DNA of 64,000 nt from Grimontia sedimenti (GTDB lineage Bacteria > Pseudomonadota > Gammaproteobacteria > Enterobacterales > Vibrionaceae): NCBI RefSeq assembly GCF_011045095.1, contig NZ_JAALDL010000002.1:248001-312000 (forward strand), written 5' to 3'. This document shows positions 7,888 to 16,702 of this stretch, in pieces (the first letter of the stretch is position 1; every line of letters starts with the position of its first letter). The notes beneath the pieces are model-generated. The model was not told where the DNA came from. It was given only the letters and a program-made list of their open reading frames with translations, and did no database searches. The position numbers and the translations under genes were made by a program.

Positions 7888-9591
7888 ATGAGTGCTCAAA
7901 AGAAAGATATAGCTGTAAAACAATCCGTTACCACCATCGTCGCCCGTTCTCTTATTGGCATACTCTTTCTCGCGGTGATTATCACGGGTTTTGCAATCTT
8001 TACCTTTGCTTCCAGCCTGAATGACGCTGCGGCGATCAATACCTCTGGCTCATTGCGGATGCAAAGCTACAGAATTGCTTACGACATCGTACTCGACTCT
8101 CCTCGTCTGCCTGAGCATATCGCAAGCTTTGAAGCGTCACTGCTTTCGCCTGAACTCGTTATTCTGGATAACTTCGCCGTTCCCATGGAAATACGGGACC
8201 GTTATAACTCGCTCATCTCTCGCTGGGTCTTGTTGCGCCCGGAGTTGGAGAGCCAAGATCGAGGTTTTTACGTTGAGCAAGTCGGTTTATTCGTAAATGA
8301 TATCGACCGTTTTGTGTATGCCCTTCAGCAGCATTCTGAAAACAAACTACAGGTGCTCGCCATGGTGGGAAGTGTCGGTCTTGGGCTGATCTTGGCGTTG
8401 GTGCTGTTTCTGATTCACTACACTCAACGCCACATCGTGAATCCTCTCAACATGCTGGTGAAAGCCAGCCAGAAGATTCAAAACCGCGAATTTGATGCAG
8501 AGTTACCGCCTGTTATGAACAATGAATTGGGTGTGCTTTCCAACAGCTTCGCCTTGATGGCCAATGAACTAAAAGGCCTCTACAACAACCTAGAGCAGAA
8601 AATTGAGAGTAAAACCCAAAAGCTCACCAAGGCCAACCAGTCACTCAATGTGCTTTATGATTGTTCAACCCAACTCTCTTCTACCTTCCTTACGCGGGAG
8701 AGCTTCGAGAAAATCTTAGCCATCACATTGAAAGCAGACGGTGTAAACGCGTTGGCATTACAGGCCCATAACGAAAACCAGACTGACTGGGAAATTTCTG
8801 CAGGTGAGCCATCAGAAGAAGAATGGCGTTCCCTCCCATTAGAGCTTGATGGAGAAACGCTTGGAACCCTCAAATGGCAAGGGAACATAGACATCGTTGA
8901 CCATGCGCTTCTCTCTAATCTGGCCGCTATTTTTGCCCGTGGGGTTTACTATAATCATGCGCAGAAACAGGCCATGCACCTCGCAGTGATGGAAGAGCGG
9001 GCAACATTGGCGCGTGAGCTACATGATTCAATCGCTCAATCGCTCTCTTACCTGAAGATCCAAACGAGTTTGTTAAAACGCCATCTAAAAGTTATTGATG
9101 CGCCTGACTGCAAAGAGATTGCTGACGATATCAGCGAACAATTGCGCATTGCTTACGATCAGCTGCGGGAACTGCTAAACGCATTCAGACTGTCTTTGAC
9201 TCATGCTGATTTTGGCCTTGCCCTTCGCGAAATGATTGATGCCTTACAATCGCAGACCGATGCAAAGCTGTCTGTTTCTGCTGAAATGGATACCCTTTCT
9301 ATGGATGCACAGCGCCAGATGCACATTCTGCAAATCATCCGTGAAGCCTGTGCCAATGCCATCAAACACGCACAGGCAACTAACATCAGGGTTCGCTGTT
9401 TCCAGTATAATCATCAGGCTTATGTGGAAATCGTCGATGATGGCGTTGGCTTCTCGCTACGCGAAGAAAAGCCAGACCACTATGGGCTGAACATCATGCT
9501 GGAACGCTCTGTCATGCTGGGTGGCGAGCTGAAAATCACCACAGCGCCCTCGAAAGGCTGTCAGGTAACACTAACCTTTGACCTTAACTAA
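7888..9591 (+). CDS. narQ: NarQ, nitrate/nitrite sensor histidine kinase
   Basis: A membrane sensor kinase of the NarX/NarQ family that detects periplasmic nitrate and nitrite and phosphorylates NarP. In order: TM1 (residues 20-42), a periplasmic helical sensor beginning with the P-box (SLNDAAAINTSGSLRMQSYR), TM2 (about 155-178), HAMP, a cysteine-poor central linker, then a HisKA_3 dimerisation domain with His379 (ARELHDSIAQ) and an ATPase domain (DDGVGFS). An in-frame TTG at 7876 is an alternative start; the ATG at 7888 gives about 567 residues. It is followed 17 bases later by narP, and it is divergent from the nap operon that NarP is expected to control. Confidence 0.93.
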   Translation: MSAQKKDIAVKQSVTTIVARSLIGILFLAVIITGFAIFTFASSLNDAAAINTSGSLRMQSYRIAYDIVLDSPRLPEHIASFEASLLSPELVILDNFAVPMEIRDRYNSLISRWVLLRPELESQDRGFYVEQVGLFVNDIDRFVYALQQHSENKLQVLAMVGSVGLGLILALVLFLIHYTQRHIVNPLNMLVKASQKIQNREFDAELPPVMNNELGVLSNSFALMANELKGLYNNLEQKIESKTQKLTKANQSLNVLYDCSTQLSSTFLTRESFEKILAITLKADGVNALALQAHNENQTDWEISAGEPSEEEWRSLPLELDGETLGTLKWQGNIDIVDHALLSNLAAIFARGVYYNHAQKQAMHLAVMEERATLARELHDSIAQSLSYLKIQTSLLKRHLKVIDAPDCKEIADDISEQLRIAYDQLRELLNAFRLSLTHADFGLALREMIDALQSQTDAKLSVSAEMDTLSMDAQRQMHILQIIREACANAIKHAQATNIRVRCFQYNHQAYVEIVDDGVGFSLREEKPDHYGLNIMLERSVMLGGELKITTAPSKGCQVTLTFDLN

Positions 9592-9608
9592 CCCGGAGTA
9601 ACTTTCAC

Positions 9609-10238
9609 ATGGAAACATGGAGTGTCTTGCTGGTCGATGACCACCCGCTGATGAGAAAAGGTCTTTCGCAGTTACTGAAGTTTGAGCCTGAGTTTTCTTC
9701 CATTGCAGAAGCCAGCAATGGTGCTGATGCTATTGCTGAAGTGCTACGCAACGAACCAGACCTGATTATTCTGGACCTCAACATGAAAGGCCTTTCTGGT
9801 CTCGACACGCTCAAAGCACTGAGAAATGATGGCTGCACGTCCATCATTGTTATTCTGACAGTATCAGACAGTCCAAGCGACATTCACGCCATTGTACAAG
9901 CGGGTGCTGATGGTTATTTGCTTAAAGACGGTGAGCCGGAAGAGCTAGTGGACCAACTGAAGTTCGCCATGACAGGAGAAAAAGCTTATAGCGAGCAGGT
10001 CCGCCATTTTCTGGAACAGAACCGTGACCAAACTTCGCCGCTTAGCGTGCTGACAGAACGTGAACGCCAAATTCTCCATCAAGTTGCCAAGGGGCTCAGA
10101 AACAAGCAAATTGCTGAAGCGCTATATATCTCTGAAGCAACCGTGAAAGTCCACCTGAAGAACCTCTTAAAAAAACTGGGGGTAGAATCGCGCGTTGCTG
10201 CCACCGTACTCTATTTGGAAAACGAGCCGGGCGCTTGA
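9609..10238 (+). CDS. narP: NarP, nitrate/nitrite response regulator
   Basis: A 209-residue response regulator of the NarL/FixJ class. The receiver domain (residues 1-125) has the acidic pair DD at 10-11, phosphoacceptor Asp56 (LDLNMKG) and Lys near 106. The C-terminal LuxR-type helix-turn-helix (LTERERQIL to VKVHLKNLL) binds heptamers of the kind seen at 7786-7801. It is co-transcribed with narQ. CGGAG lies before the ATG. No NarL or NarX is present in the window, so NarQ-NarP appears to be the nitrate system here. Confidence 0.93.
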   Translation: METWSVLLVDDHPLMRKGLSQLLKFEPEFSSIAEASNGADAIAEVLRNEPDLIILDLNMKGLSGLDTLKALRNDGCTSIIVILTVSDSPSDIHAIVQAGADGYLLKDGEPEELVDQLKFAMTGEKAYSEQVRHFLEQNRDQTSPLSVLTERERQILHQVAKGLRNKQIAEALYISEATVKVHLKNLLKKLGVESRVAATVLYLENEPGA

Positions 10239-10281
10239 TTGAAGACTTAACAAACAAGACTAAAAGCCAAGCATAAAAAAA

Positions 10282-10299
10282 GGCGACCAAATGGTCGCC
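10282..10299. terminator. Bidirectional terminator between narP and the RTX gene
   Basis: GGCGACC and GGTCGCC pair around a short loop between convergent genes, with an A run on the left and a T-rich right side. Confidence 0.7.
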
Positions 10300-10325
10300 C
10301 TTCCTTTACTCAATTAGACATCGAC

Positions 10326-13001
10326 TTAGAACAGGTCTTCACCGTTCAGGGTAACTGTCTCTGCGTCAGTCCAAATTGTGATGGTGCGATCCAGCGTTTC
10401 GTGCTCAAACACGTAAGCATTCAGTTCGCCAACCTGAGTATTGTTCAGTCCCATCAGGCTGATCATTTCTGCTGAGATTGGTGCGTTAACAGTACCGCCG
10501 TCAACAAACTCCCAAGGCACGCCAGATACATCAAGTGCATCATCACCTTCGCCCAGGTAAGCAACAAAGCCGTCCCAGTCATCAGGTGTGCCCAGATCTT
10601 CACCAGCAGGTACGTCTGACTGTGCTTCGATAGCATTCGGGTTGATAATAACCGTCTGGTCACCTTCATCACCAATCACTGCTTCGATTTGAGCCATAAC
10701 ATTGCCCGTTACAGTAGAATCTGTCTGGTAAGAAACGCCTGTGAAATCGACAACGGCATCACCTTCTACCAGCATGGTATCGAAACCGGTATCACCGTAG
10801 TACATGTGCTGATTGATCACTTCACCACTGCTGTTTGTTGTGGTGAGGCCAACAAAGTCGTCTTGGCCAAAGATAAGCACATCGTCACCTTTACTACCAC
10901 GGTAGCTGTCGACACCTTCACCACCGTCGATGGTCACATCATCGCCTGGTCCGCCGTGCAGGAAGTCATCACCGGCACCACCCAGCAAGGTATCTTTACC
11001 AGTACCACCGAATAAGGTGTCATTACCTTCACCACCTTCAATGATGTCGTCGCCTTCACCACCATAGATAGTGTCATCGCCAACACCACCCATGATGTGG
11101 TCAACATCGTCACCACCATAAATGGTGTCGTTACCTTCACCACCGTAGATAGTATCGGCGTCGCTCTCTTCAACAACCTGAGTCGCATTCACTTTCATCA
11201 CAACGTCATTGAAGTCTTTGTCACCCAGACACCACAGGTCTTCCCAGCAAGAGTTCTCGCCAGAGTTGATTTCGTGATCCTGACGGTCGCCGTTTTTACC
11301 TTGCTCAGACACATAGCCACCAGCAGACAGACTACCTTGACCAAATACTGGGCTACCGTTAGCAAAACTCAGCGTTACTTCGCCCTCGTCAAAGCCTTTG
11401 GTATCGCCGTCTGGAATGATGAACAAGCCAAGGCGATCTGCACCTTCAACATCGATAATTGCTTGCGCTTCGTTATCCAGTTTCGCGTTGTCAGCCATGA
11501 TCACGGCTTTCAGAACGTTACCATTCTCATCCAGCACGTAGTAACCCACGCTGTTGTTGTAAGAAGCACTAGAGGTGATGTGTGACAGATCTAACGTGAC
11601 AGCGTCACCATTGCTGATATCCCAGTAACCATCGTGGCCACGGTCAAGCTCCAGTGTTTGGTGACCATAGTTACCACCGTAAATGACGTCGTCGCCTTCT
11701 CCACCGTAAATTACATCGTCGCCCCATTGACCGTAAATGGTGTCGTTACCTTTACCACCGTCAATGTAATCTTCATCGTTAGAGACCTGAGTTTGCTCTT
11801 CAGCAATCTGGTCGTACTCGATGTAGCTGATGTTGCTGTAAGAATTTGGCACCAGTGACAGATCAGTAGCATCTGTGATTTCAGGGCCGCTCAGTTGAAG
11901 CAGCAGGTTACCGTTCTCATTCAGATTGTTGTAGTGGTGGCCATTACCATCCAGATCCACATCAATCACGGCAAATTCGTAGATGTTGCCGTCTGAATCA
12001 CAGTACTTCAGGGTATAATCCAGGTTCACAGAATAAGTGTTGCCATCGATGGTCACTGTTTGTGATTTGTCATCTGAATACTCGTTGCAGTAGTCGTCAC
12101 CATTCAGCTTGCCATCGTCATCCTGGAACGTCACATTGGTAGAGCCGCCATCGAAAGACAATTTGTTCGGGAAGCAGAAAGTATGGAACTCACCGCCTGA
12201 AGGCATAGTGAAGTCGCTGCCCATTTGGAAAACGTTTACACTCGGGTCGTCGCTAAAGTTAGGAGATGCAGTGTTGCCATAGATGGTGTCATCACCGTCA
12301 CCACCGAAAAGCTGGTCCTGACCATTGTTGCCTTCAATGTAATCATCACCGCCCTGACCATACACAGTATCGTCACCGTCACCTGCGTAAATCTCGTCGT
12401 CACCACCAACACTTGGATCAACTTCTTCTGGAGAAGTGAAAGAAGAGTAGTCCAGGCTGCTGATGTTTTCGTAAGAGCCCTGAACGTAAGACATGCTGGT
12501 TGAAGAAGTGATTTCTGGGCCATCCAGTTGGATCAGGATTTTGCCGTTTTCACCAACGTTGTGGTAGTGACTGCCATTGTTGTCAGCATCGATGTCTACA
12601 ACAGCAAACGTGTAGACGTTGCCGTCTGAATCACAGTACTTCAGTTGGTAGTCAACGTTTACATCGTACTCATTGCCATTCAGTTCAACTGTCTGCGTTT
12701 TATCGTCTGAATACTCGTTACAACGATCGTCACCGTCGAGCTTAGCGTCGTCATCATTAAACGCTACGCTGGTCGTAGAACCTGAGAAATCAAGTGTTGG
12801 TGGGAAGTTGAAAGTGTGGAATTCGCCACTTGAAGCAGTGAAGTCATCGCCAAGTACAAAAACAGCGCCAGTGTTGCCATTGCCCGATGAGCTACCTACA
12901 TCACCATAGATAGTATCGTCACCACCACGACCCTCGATGTAGTCATCTCCCAAAGTGCCGTTAAGTGTCTCGCCGTTTGAAGTACCGATAATATTAGACA
13001 T
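10326..13001 (-). CDS. RTX calcium-binding secreted protein with tandem unknown domain and DUF4114-like module
   Basis: An 891-residue acidic protein with no signal peptide, as expected for type I secretion. RTX nonapeptides (GGxGxDxxx) occur at residues 8-35, 199-243, 408-444 and 612-705. Two copies of a 143-residue unit (46-188 and 256-398) share FHTF, CNEYSDDK and KYCDSDGN. Residues 448-608 resemble DUF4114 (WEDLWCLGDKDFNDVVMKV). The C terminus (705-891) has no repeat and may hold the secretion signal. AGAGGG is seven bases before the ATG. The leader carries a GEMM-like riboswitch candidate at 13036-13125 and a hairpin masking the Shine-Dalgarno. No type I secretion genes are in the window. 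A surface or matrix adhesin is a reasonable inference, not shown. Confidence 0.8.
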   Translation of the reverse strand: MSNIIGTSNGETLNGTLGDDYIEGRGGDDTIYGDVGSSSGNGNTGAVFVLGDDFTASSGEFHTFNFPPTLDFSGSTTSVAFNDDDAKLDGDDRCNEYSDDKTQTVELNGNEYDVNVDYQLKYCDSDGNVYTFAVVDIDADNNGSHYHNVGENGKILIQLDGPEITSSTSMSYVQGSYENISSLDYSSFTSPEEVDPSVGGDDEIYAGDGDDTVYGQGGDDYIEGNNGQDQLFGGDGDDTIYGNTASPNFSDDPSVNVFQMGSDFTMPSGGEFHTFCFPNKLSFDGGSTNVTFQDDDGKLNGDDYCNEYSDDKSQTVTIDGNTYSVNLDYTLKYCDSDGNIYEFAVIDVDLDGNGHHYNNLNENGNLLLQLSGPEITDATDLSLVPNSYSNISYIEYDQIAEEQTQVSNDEDYIDGGKGNDTIYGQWGDDVIYGGEGDDVIYGGNYGHQTLELDRGHDGYWDISNGDAVTLDLSHITSSASYNNSVGYYVLDENGNVLKAVIMADNAKLDNEAQAIIDVEGADRLGLFIIPDGDTKGFDEGEVTLSFANGSPVFGQGSLSAGGYVSEQGKNGDRQDHEINSGENSCWEDLWCLGDKDFNDVVMKVNATQVVEESDADTIYGGEGNDTIYGGDDVDHIMGGVGDDTIYGGEGDDIIEGGEGNDTLFGGTGKDTLLGGAGDDFLHGGPGDDVTIDGGEGVDSYRGSKGDDVLIFGQDDFVGLTTTNSSGEVINQHMYYGDTGFDTMLVEGDAVVDFTGVSYQTDSTVTGNVMAQIEAVIGDEGDQTVIINPNAIEAQSDVPAGEDLGTPDDWDGFVAYLGEGDDALDVSGVPWEFVDGGTVNAPISAEMISLMGLNNTQVGELNAYVFEHETLDRTITIWTDAETVTLNGEDLF
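11178..11660 (-). other. DUF4114-like module inside the RTX protein
   Basis: This encodes residues 448-608 and reads YYVLDENGNV, GLFIIPDGD and WEDLWCLGDKDFNDVV. The second RTX protein has the same module at its residues 75-215, which links the two proteins. Confidence 0.6.
11808..12866 (-). repeat. Tandem pair of ~143-residue domains in the RTX protein
   Basis: Copy A is at 12438-12866 and copy B at 11808-12236, separated by RTX repeats. Shared motifs are FHTF, DDDxKLxGDDxCNEYSDDK, VDYxLKYCDSDGN, ENGxxLxQL and GPEIT. I do not recognise the domain. Confidence 0.85.
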
Positions 13002-13009
13002 TTGTTGTC

Positions 13010-13036
13010 CCTCTTTTAGCTAACCAAAGCAAGAGG
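13010..13036 (-). promoter_or_regulatory. Hairpin sequestering the RTX gene Shine-Dalgarno
   Basis: On the minus strand CCTCTT (13036-13031) is fully complementary to AAGAGG (13015-13010), which is the ribosome binding site of the RTX gene. The hairpin directly follows the riboswitch candidate, so it could act as a translational expression platform. Confidence 0.6.
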
Positions 13037-13125
13037 CAGTCCGGCCGTCTCAGTACCACCAACAACCCTGAGACCCGAAACTTTCCGTCCCTGTTTCACA
13101 ACAGGTATGGCTTTAACTCCGAATA
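13036..13125 (-). promoter_or_regulatory. Candidate cyclic-di-GMP-I (GEMM-I-like) riboswitch
   Basis: On the minus strand: AAAGCCATACC, a six-pair hairpin CCTGTT-GTGA-AACAGG with a GNRA loop (13090-13105), then GGGACGGAAAGTTTCGGGTC, a second stem GTCTCAG/CTGAGAC (13068-13074 with 13047-13053), then GACGGCCGGACTGCC. The element at 41998-42100 reads GGGACGCAAAGCTTCCGGCC at the same place, differing by four point changes. A conserved C is G here, so ligand binding is not certain. Confidence 0.55.
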
Positions 13126-13468
13126 GTTGTCCTATTGATGAATCTCGAATGATGGGCACCTTTCGTTCGCAAAGCATTGGTGCCGCTGTTTCAAAGCGAT
13201 ATCAGGTTGGCCGAATGAGGGCACCACAGCAAGCGTCTGAAGTGCAATTAGTACTTAATATAAGGCTGAGGGTGGAAGTGGTCTTAACTGATTTTTAGAA
13301 AATGACGAACAGGCATTAGAAAAGCACTACGTGAAAAGCAGTACTCTTGAGTGATTATGGTATGAAACCGTACGCCGTATGTGACGTTTTCACAGGGCTG
13401 TACGGCGATATCAACAGAAAAGCCATCGACCGATGGCTTTTCCAGACATGCTATTGGCTTAGTTAATA
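13037..13468. other. Intergenic region upstream of the RTX gene
   Basis: This stretch has no protein-coding gene I can support. It holds the RTX leader with the riboswitch candidate, a further hairpin GGCACC/GGTGCC (about 13158-13185), presumably the RTX promoter, and the terminator of the peptide symporter at 13418-13441. Confidence 0.6.
13418..13441 (-). terminator. Terminator of the peptide symporter gene
   Basis: AAAAGCCATCG and CGATGGCTTTT form a perfect eleven-pair stem with a two-base gap, 28 bases past the stop at 13469. Confidence 0.75.
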
Positions 13469-14866
13469 TTAGGCCGCGACAGCGGGCTTTTCTGTCAGGC
13501 TTTCGTCAGAATCCTGTTTGTTTCCTTCCGCACAATGCATCCAGTCTATCAACTTGCTTGAACATAGGATTAGAAGCAGGCCAGCAATCGCTGAAGTGAC
13601 CGCAATACCACCGAAGATTGCCAGTGGGCCAGCATCGCCAACATGGCTACCAATAAAGCCTGCCACATAGTTTGCTACTGCATTGGCACAGAACCAGGTT
13701 CCCATCATCACAGACATCAGGCGAAGCGGCGCCAGTTTAGTGATCAGGGAAAGACCAATTGGAGACAGGCACAACTCACCCAGCGTGTGGAAGAAATACG
13801 CCCCTACCAGCCACCACATTGAGGCTTTCACTGACATATCACCGCCCTGCTGCATTGCCGCCCCTACCATGCAGACAAAGCCCAACGATAGGAAACCCAT
13901 AGCCATCGCGAATTTGATTGGCGAACTTGGCTCGTTGGCACCCAGTCGACGCCAGAATACTGCCAGCAAAGGGGCAAGAATGATGATGAACATTGGGTTC
14001 AACGACTGGAACCAAGCCGCTGGTACTTCAAAGCTACCCAACATACGGTTAGTGTATTCCTGTGAATAGATGTTCATCAGACCACCGGCTTGTTCAAAGC
14101 CCGCCCAGAAGATGATGACAAACAGGCTCATCACGACGATCACTTTGAGGCGATCACGTTCAATCTTTGTTAGCGGTTGTTTTCCTTGACCGCCATTCTT
14201 GTCGCGATGTGCTTTTGCCGCGGGTTCAATACCAATATTGCCCAAATAACGGTTTGCAAAGAACAACTGGATAACCAGCGACAGCAACATCCCGATACCC
14301 GCGCAGAGGAAGCCAGCTTTCCACCCGTAATGCATGGAAGCGGTACCGGCAATGATACCTGCCAGCAATGAACCCAGATTGATGCCCATGTAGAAAATGG
14401 TAAAAGCACCATCACGACGGTTGTCACCTTCGTTGTAAAGATGTCCTACCATGGTGGAAATGTTTGGCTTAAACAGACCGTTACCGATAATCAGAAACGC
14501 AAGACCGACATAGAACGCCTGAAGTTCAAACGGGTCGATAAAGCTGTTTGGCAATGCCAGTGTAAACTGACCAATTGCCATGAGCGCACCACCGACTATG
14601 ATTGAGCGTCGTTGGCCAAGGAAGTTATCAGCAATCCAGCCGCCAAGAACAGGCGTCAGGTAGACAAGTCCAGTGTAGATACCGTAGAGGTTCAGCGCGT
14701 CTTGTGTCGTCCATCCGAGACCGCCGTTAATGGTTTTATCTGTGAGGTAAAGCACCAGGATGGCGCGCATTGCGTAGAAGGAGAAGCGTTCCCAAAGCTC
14801 TGTGCCACAGAGGAGGAACAGACCGCGAGGATGACCCAGCCATTCAGACTGTCTGCTTGCATTCAT
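13469..14866 (-). CDS. POT/PTR family proton-coupled peptide symporter
   Basis: A 465-residue major-facilitator protein of the proton-dependent oligopeptide transporter family, importing di- and tripeptides across the inner membrane. Twelve or more hydrophobic segments are visible. The family signature ELWERFSFYAMRAIL lies in TM1 near residue 25, and the second PTR signature (FYMGINLGSLLAGI) near residue 155. Bacterial members usually measure 450-510 residues, so it is complete. It stands alone, with its own terminator at 13418-13441. The nearest named homologues would be DtpA/DtpB types, but I cannot choose between them by eye. Confidence 0.88.
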   Translation of the reverse strand: MNASRQSEWLGHPRGLFLLCGTELWERFSFYAMRAILVLYLTDKTINGGLGWTTQDALNLYGIYTGLVYLTPVLGGWIADNFLGQRRSIIVGGALMAIGQFTLALPNSFIDPFELQAFYVGLAFLIIGNGLFKPNISTMVGHLYNEGDNRRDGAFTIFYMGINLGSLLAGIIAGTASMHYGWKAGFLCAGIGMLLSLVIQLFFANRYLGNIGIEPAAKAHRDKNGGQGKQPLTKIERDRLKVIVVMSLFVIIFWAGFEQAGGLMNIYSQEYTNRMLGSFEVPAAWFQSLNPMFIIILAPLLAVFWRRLGANEPSSPIKFAMAMGFLSLGFVCMVGAAMQQGGDMSVKASMWWLVGAYFFHTLGELCLSPIGLSLITKLAPLRLMSVMMGTWFCANAVANYVAGFIGSHVGDAGPLAIFGGIAVTSAIAGLLLILCSSKLIDWMHCAEGNKQDSDESLTEKPAVAA

Positions 14867-15043
14867 TGTGTGTTTACCGCCTTTATGATTATTAAAGCGG
14901 GAGTTTCTAGGTCCTCCTTTTCCTTTCCGACTCCGCTACAGGCGGTACACATTGCACCAATTTGATGTTCGTCGCAATTACTAAATAAACAAATTTTATA
15001 TTTCCGAATTTGCTTTGATCTCTATCAGGAGAGACCACTACAG

Positions 15044-15081
15044 AAAAAGGCAGGAGATCCTGTTGGATTTCCTGCCTTTTT
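15044..15081 (-). terminator. Terminator of the EmrD-like gene
   Basis: AAAAAGGCAGG and CCTGCCTTTTT form a perfect stem with an inner GATCC/GGATT extension, 36 bases past the stop at 15117. Confidence 0.8.
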
Positions 15082-15116
15082 GTCCATTTCGCCTGTATTT
15101 TATACTTTACAGCGCC

Positions 15117-16328
15117 CTAGTCTGTTAGCGCCGTCACGGGTGTATCTGGCGCCATATTCTGACGGCGACACAGCAGCAAACCCAGTCCTGATACCACTGC
15201 CATGGCCAGCAAAATTGCGCCCAGCGAGAACTGATCATTCACGTTCATCTGTGCCGCCAACAAGGTAAATAAGCCTGCACTCATGTTTTGAACACCGCCC
15301 ATCACCGCACCCGCCGTGCCTGCATGACGTGGAAACGGCGAGATAGCACCTGTGGTTGCCGCAGGGAAAAGGACACCCGCGCCCATGAAGTAAATAAATG
15401 CACCGCCAATCAGCGTCTCAACGGTCACAGTGACAAAATAGCCAGGGATCACTACGGTCAATGCGCCCGCTAACAAGATCACCGAACCGACTAGCAGAGA
15501 TTTCCCTGATGACTTTCGCTGCTCGATCACGCTTGAAAGCCAAGAGCCCGCCATAAAACCCGGCAAAGGCAGTACGAATAGCAGGCTCACTGTCGTCGCA
15601 CTCAGACCCAGTGTGCTTCCCAGCAACACCCCTGCTGCCGCCTCAAACACTGAGATACCAGAGAAAACCGCAATCAGGCAGATTAAGTAACCTTGAAACT
15701 GTCGGTTACTCATCACATGGTGATAGCTCTTCAACACAGAGTCTTGGCGACGTGCTTCAGGTGGCAATGTTTCCTGAAAATACAGCGACATGATCAAACA
15801 CACCACGGCCGCCAACATGAACAAGAATCCATAACTCGCCTGCCAGCCAAAATAGGTGCTGAGTAAGCCACCAATCACAGGTGCCATCAGCGGCGAGAAA
15901 ATCAGACCAATGCTGACGAGACTGTTCGCTTTGTGAAGACGGCTACCGTCAAAGCAGTCTCTTGTCAGGGTACGCGCCATAGCGCCACCACAACCAATAC
16001 CAGCACCTTGAATCACACTGCCCAGCAAGAAAATGCTGAAGCTCGGCGCCATGAGCGTCACGATGGTACCAACAAGATAAATCGCCAAACCGACAAGAAT
16101 GATGGGTTTACGACCAAAACGGTCAGACAGCGGACCATAGATAAACTGGGAAAGACCGTAAGGGATCAAGTAGCACGCCATGACCGCTTGCAGCCATGCT
16201 GGCGGTACAGCAAAACTGTCAGCCATCATGGCCATGGAAGGCACATACATGGTCTGGGTCATCTGACCAACAGCAGCCAGAATGATAATCATGAGTAAAA
16301 TTTTGGATAAAGGCGTTGTCGATGACAT
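15117..16328 (-). CDS. EmrD-like/Bcr-CflA family multidrug efflux MFS transporter
   Basis: A 403-residue twelve-helix major-facilitator protein. The MFS loop motif YGPLSDRFGRKP lies near residue 67 and the drug-antiporter motif C-like GLIFSPLMAPVIGG near residue 145. The overall sequence is closest in my reading to EmrD and Bcr/CflA drug:proton antiporters in the inner membrane. I start at ATG 16328, which has GGGAG nine bases upstream; the frame is open seven more codons to a TTG. It is a single-gene unit with its own strong terminator. Substrate is not deducible. Confidence 0.8.
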   Translation of the reverse strand: MSSTTPLSKILLMIIILAAVGQMTQTMYVPSMAMMADSFAVPPAWLQAVMACYLIPYGLSQFIYGPLSDRFGRKPIILVGLAIYLVGTIVTLMAPSFSIFLLGSVIQGAGIGCGGAMARTLTRDCFDGSRLHKANSLVSIGLIFSPLMAPVIGGLLSTYFGWQASYGFLFMLAAVVCLIMSLYFQETLPPEARRQDSVLKSYHHVMSNRQFQGYLICLIAVFSGISVFEAAAGVLLGSTLGLSATTVSLLFVLPLPGFMAGSWLSSVIEQRKSSGKSLLVGSVILLAGALTVVIPGYFVTVTVETLIGGAFIYFMGAGVLFPAATTGAISPFPRHAGTAGAVMGGVQNMSAGLFTLLAAQMNVNDQFSLGAILLAMAVVSGLGLLLCRRQNMAPDTPVTALTD

Positions 16329-16580
16329 CACCGGCACTCCCGGAAGCAAATAATCACTAAGAATCTTTTATGCGAGGAAGTGGACGATAAAAGGGATATT
16401 TAACGCTTTCGTTGAATAGTACGCCACCACCTCTAATTTTTCGCAGAGTTTAGTGTCGTGAGAGGCTTCAAACAACTAATTAAACGTCATTCAAGCACGA
16501 TAAGAAATCATAGAAAGGATTAGTTTTACTAATGTTTATTTACAACCATTGGCTTGCCTGATTATTCGTTAACCAAGAAT

Positions 16581-16635
16581 ATACCCGAACAACCTTAAGA
16601 TGCAGGATTCAAGCATCTTCAGGTCGTTTGGGTAT
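16581..16635. repeat. Complete palindromic intergenic repeat
   Basis: Two 23-base arms, starting ATACCCGAACAACC and ending GGTCGTTTGGGTAT, match at 20 of 23 positions around a nine-base centre. Partial copies lie at 1-25, 2840-2866 and 42825-42870. This looks like a dispersed non-coding element of the genome. Confidence 0.75.
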
Positions 16636-16651
16636 AGCTCTCCAAGATCAA

Positions 16652-16677
16652 AAAAGCAGCGCCAGAGCGCTGCTTTT
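16652..16677 (-). terminator. Terminator of ribA
   Basis: AAAAGCAGCGC and GCGCTGCTTTT form an eleven-pair stem just beyond the ribA stop. Confidence 0.75.
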
Positions 16678-16702
16678 CATGAAGATAATTCGCGGAGGGC
16701 GA

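Larger units (their letters stand above)
16350..16702. other. Intergenic region between emrD-like gene and ribA
   Basis: This stretch contains the complete palindromic repeat at 16581-16635 and the ribA terminator at 16652-16677. No gene is seen. Confidence 0.6.

Noticed and set aside
13380..13394. CRP-like palindrome TGTGA-CGTTT-TCACA
   Set aside because: The spacer is five bases, not six, and it lies beside a terminator with no gene start in reach.
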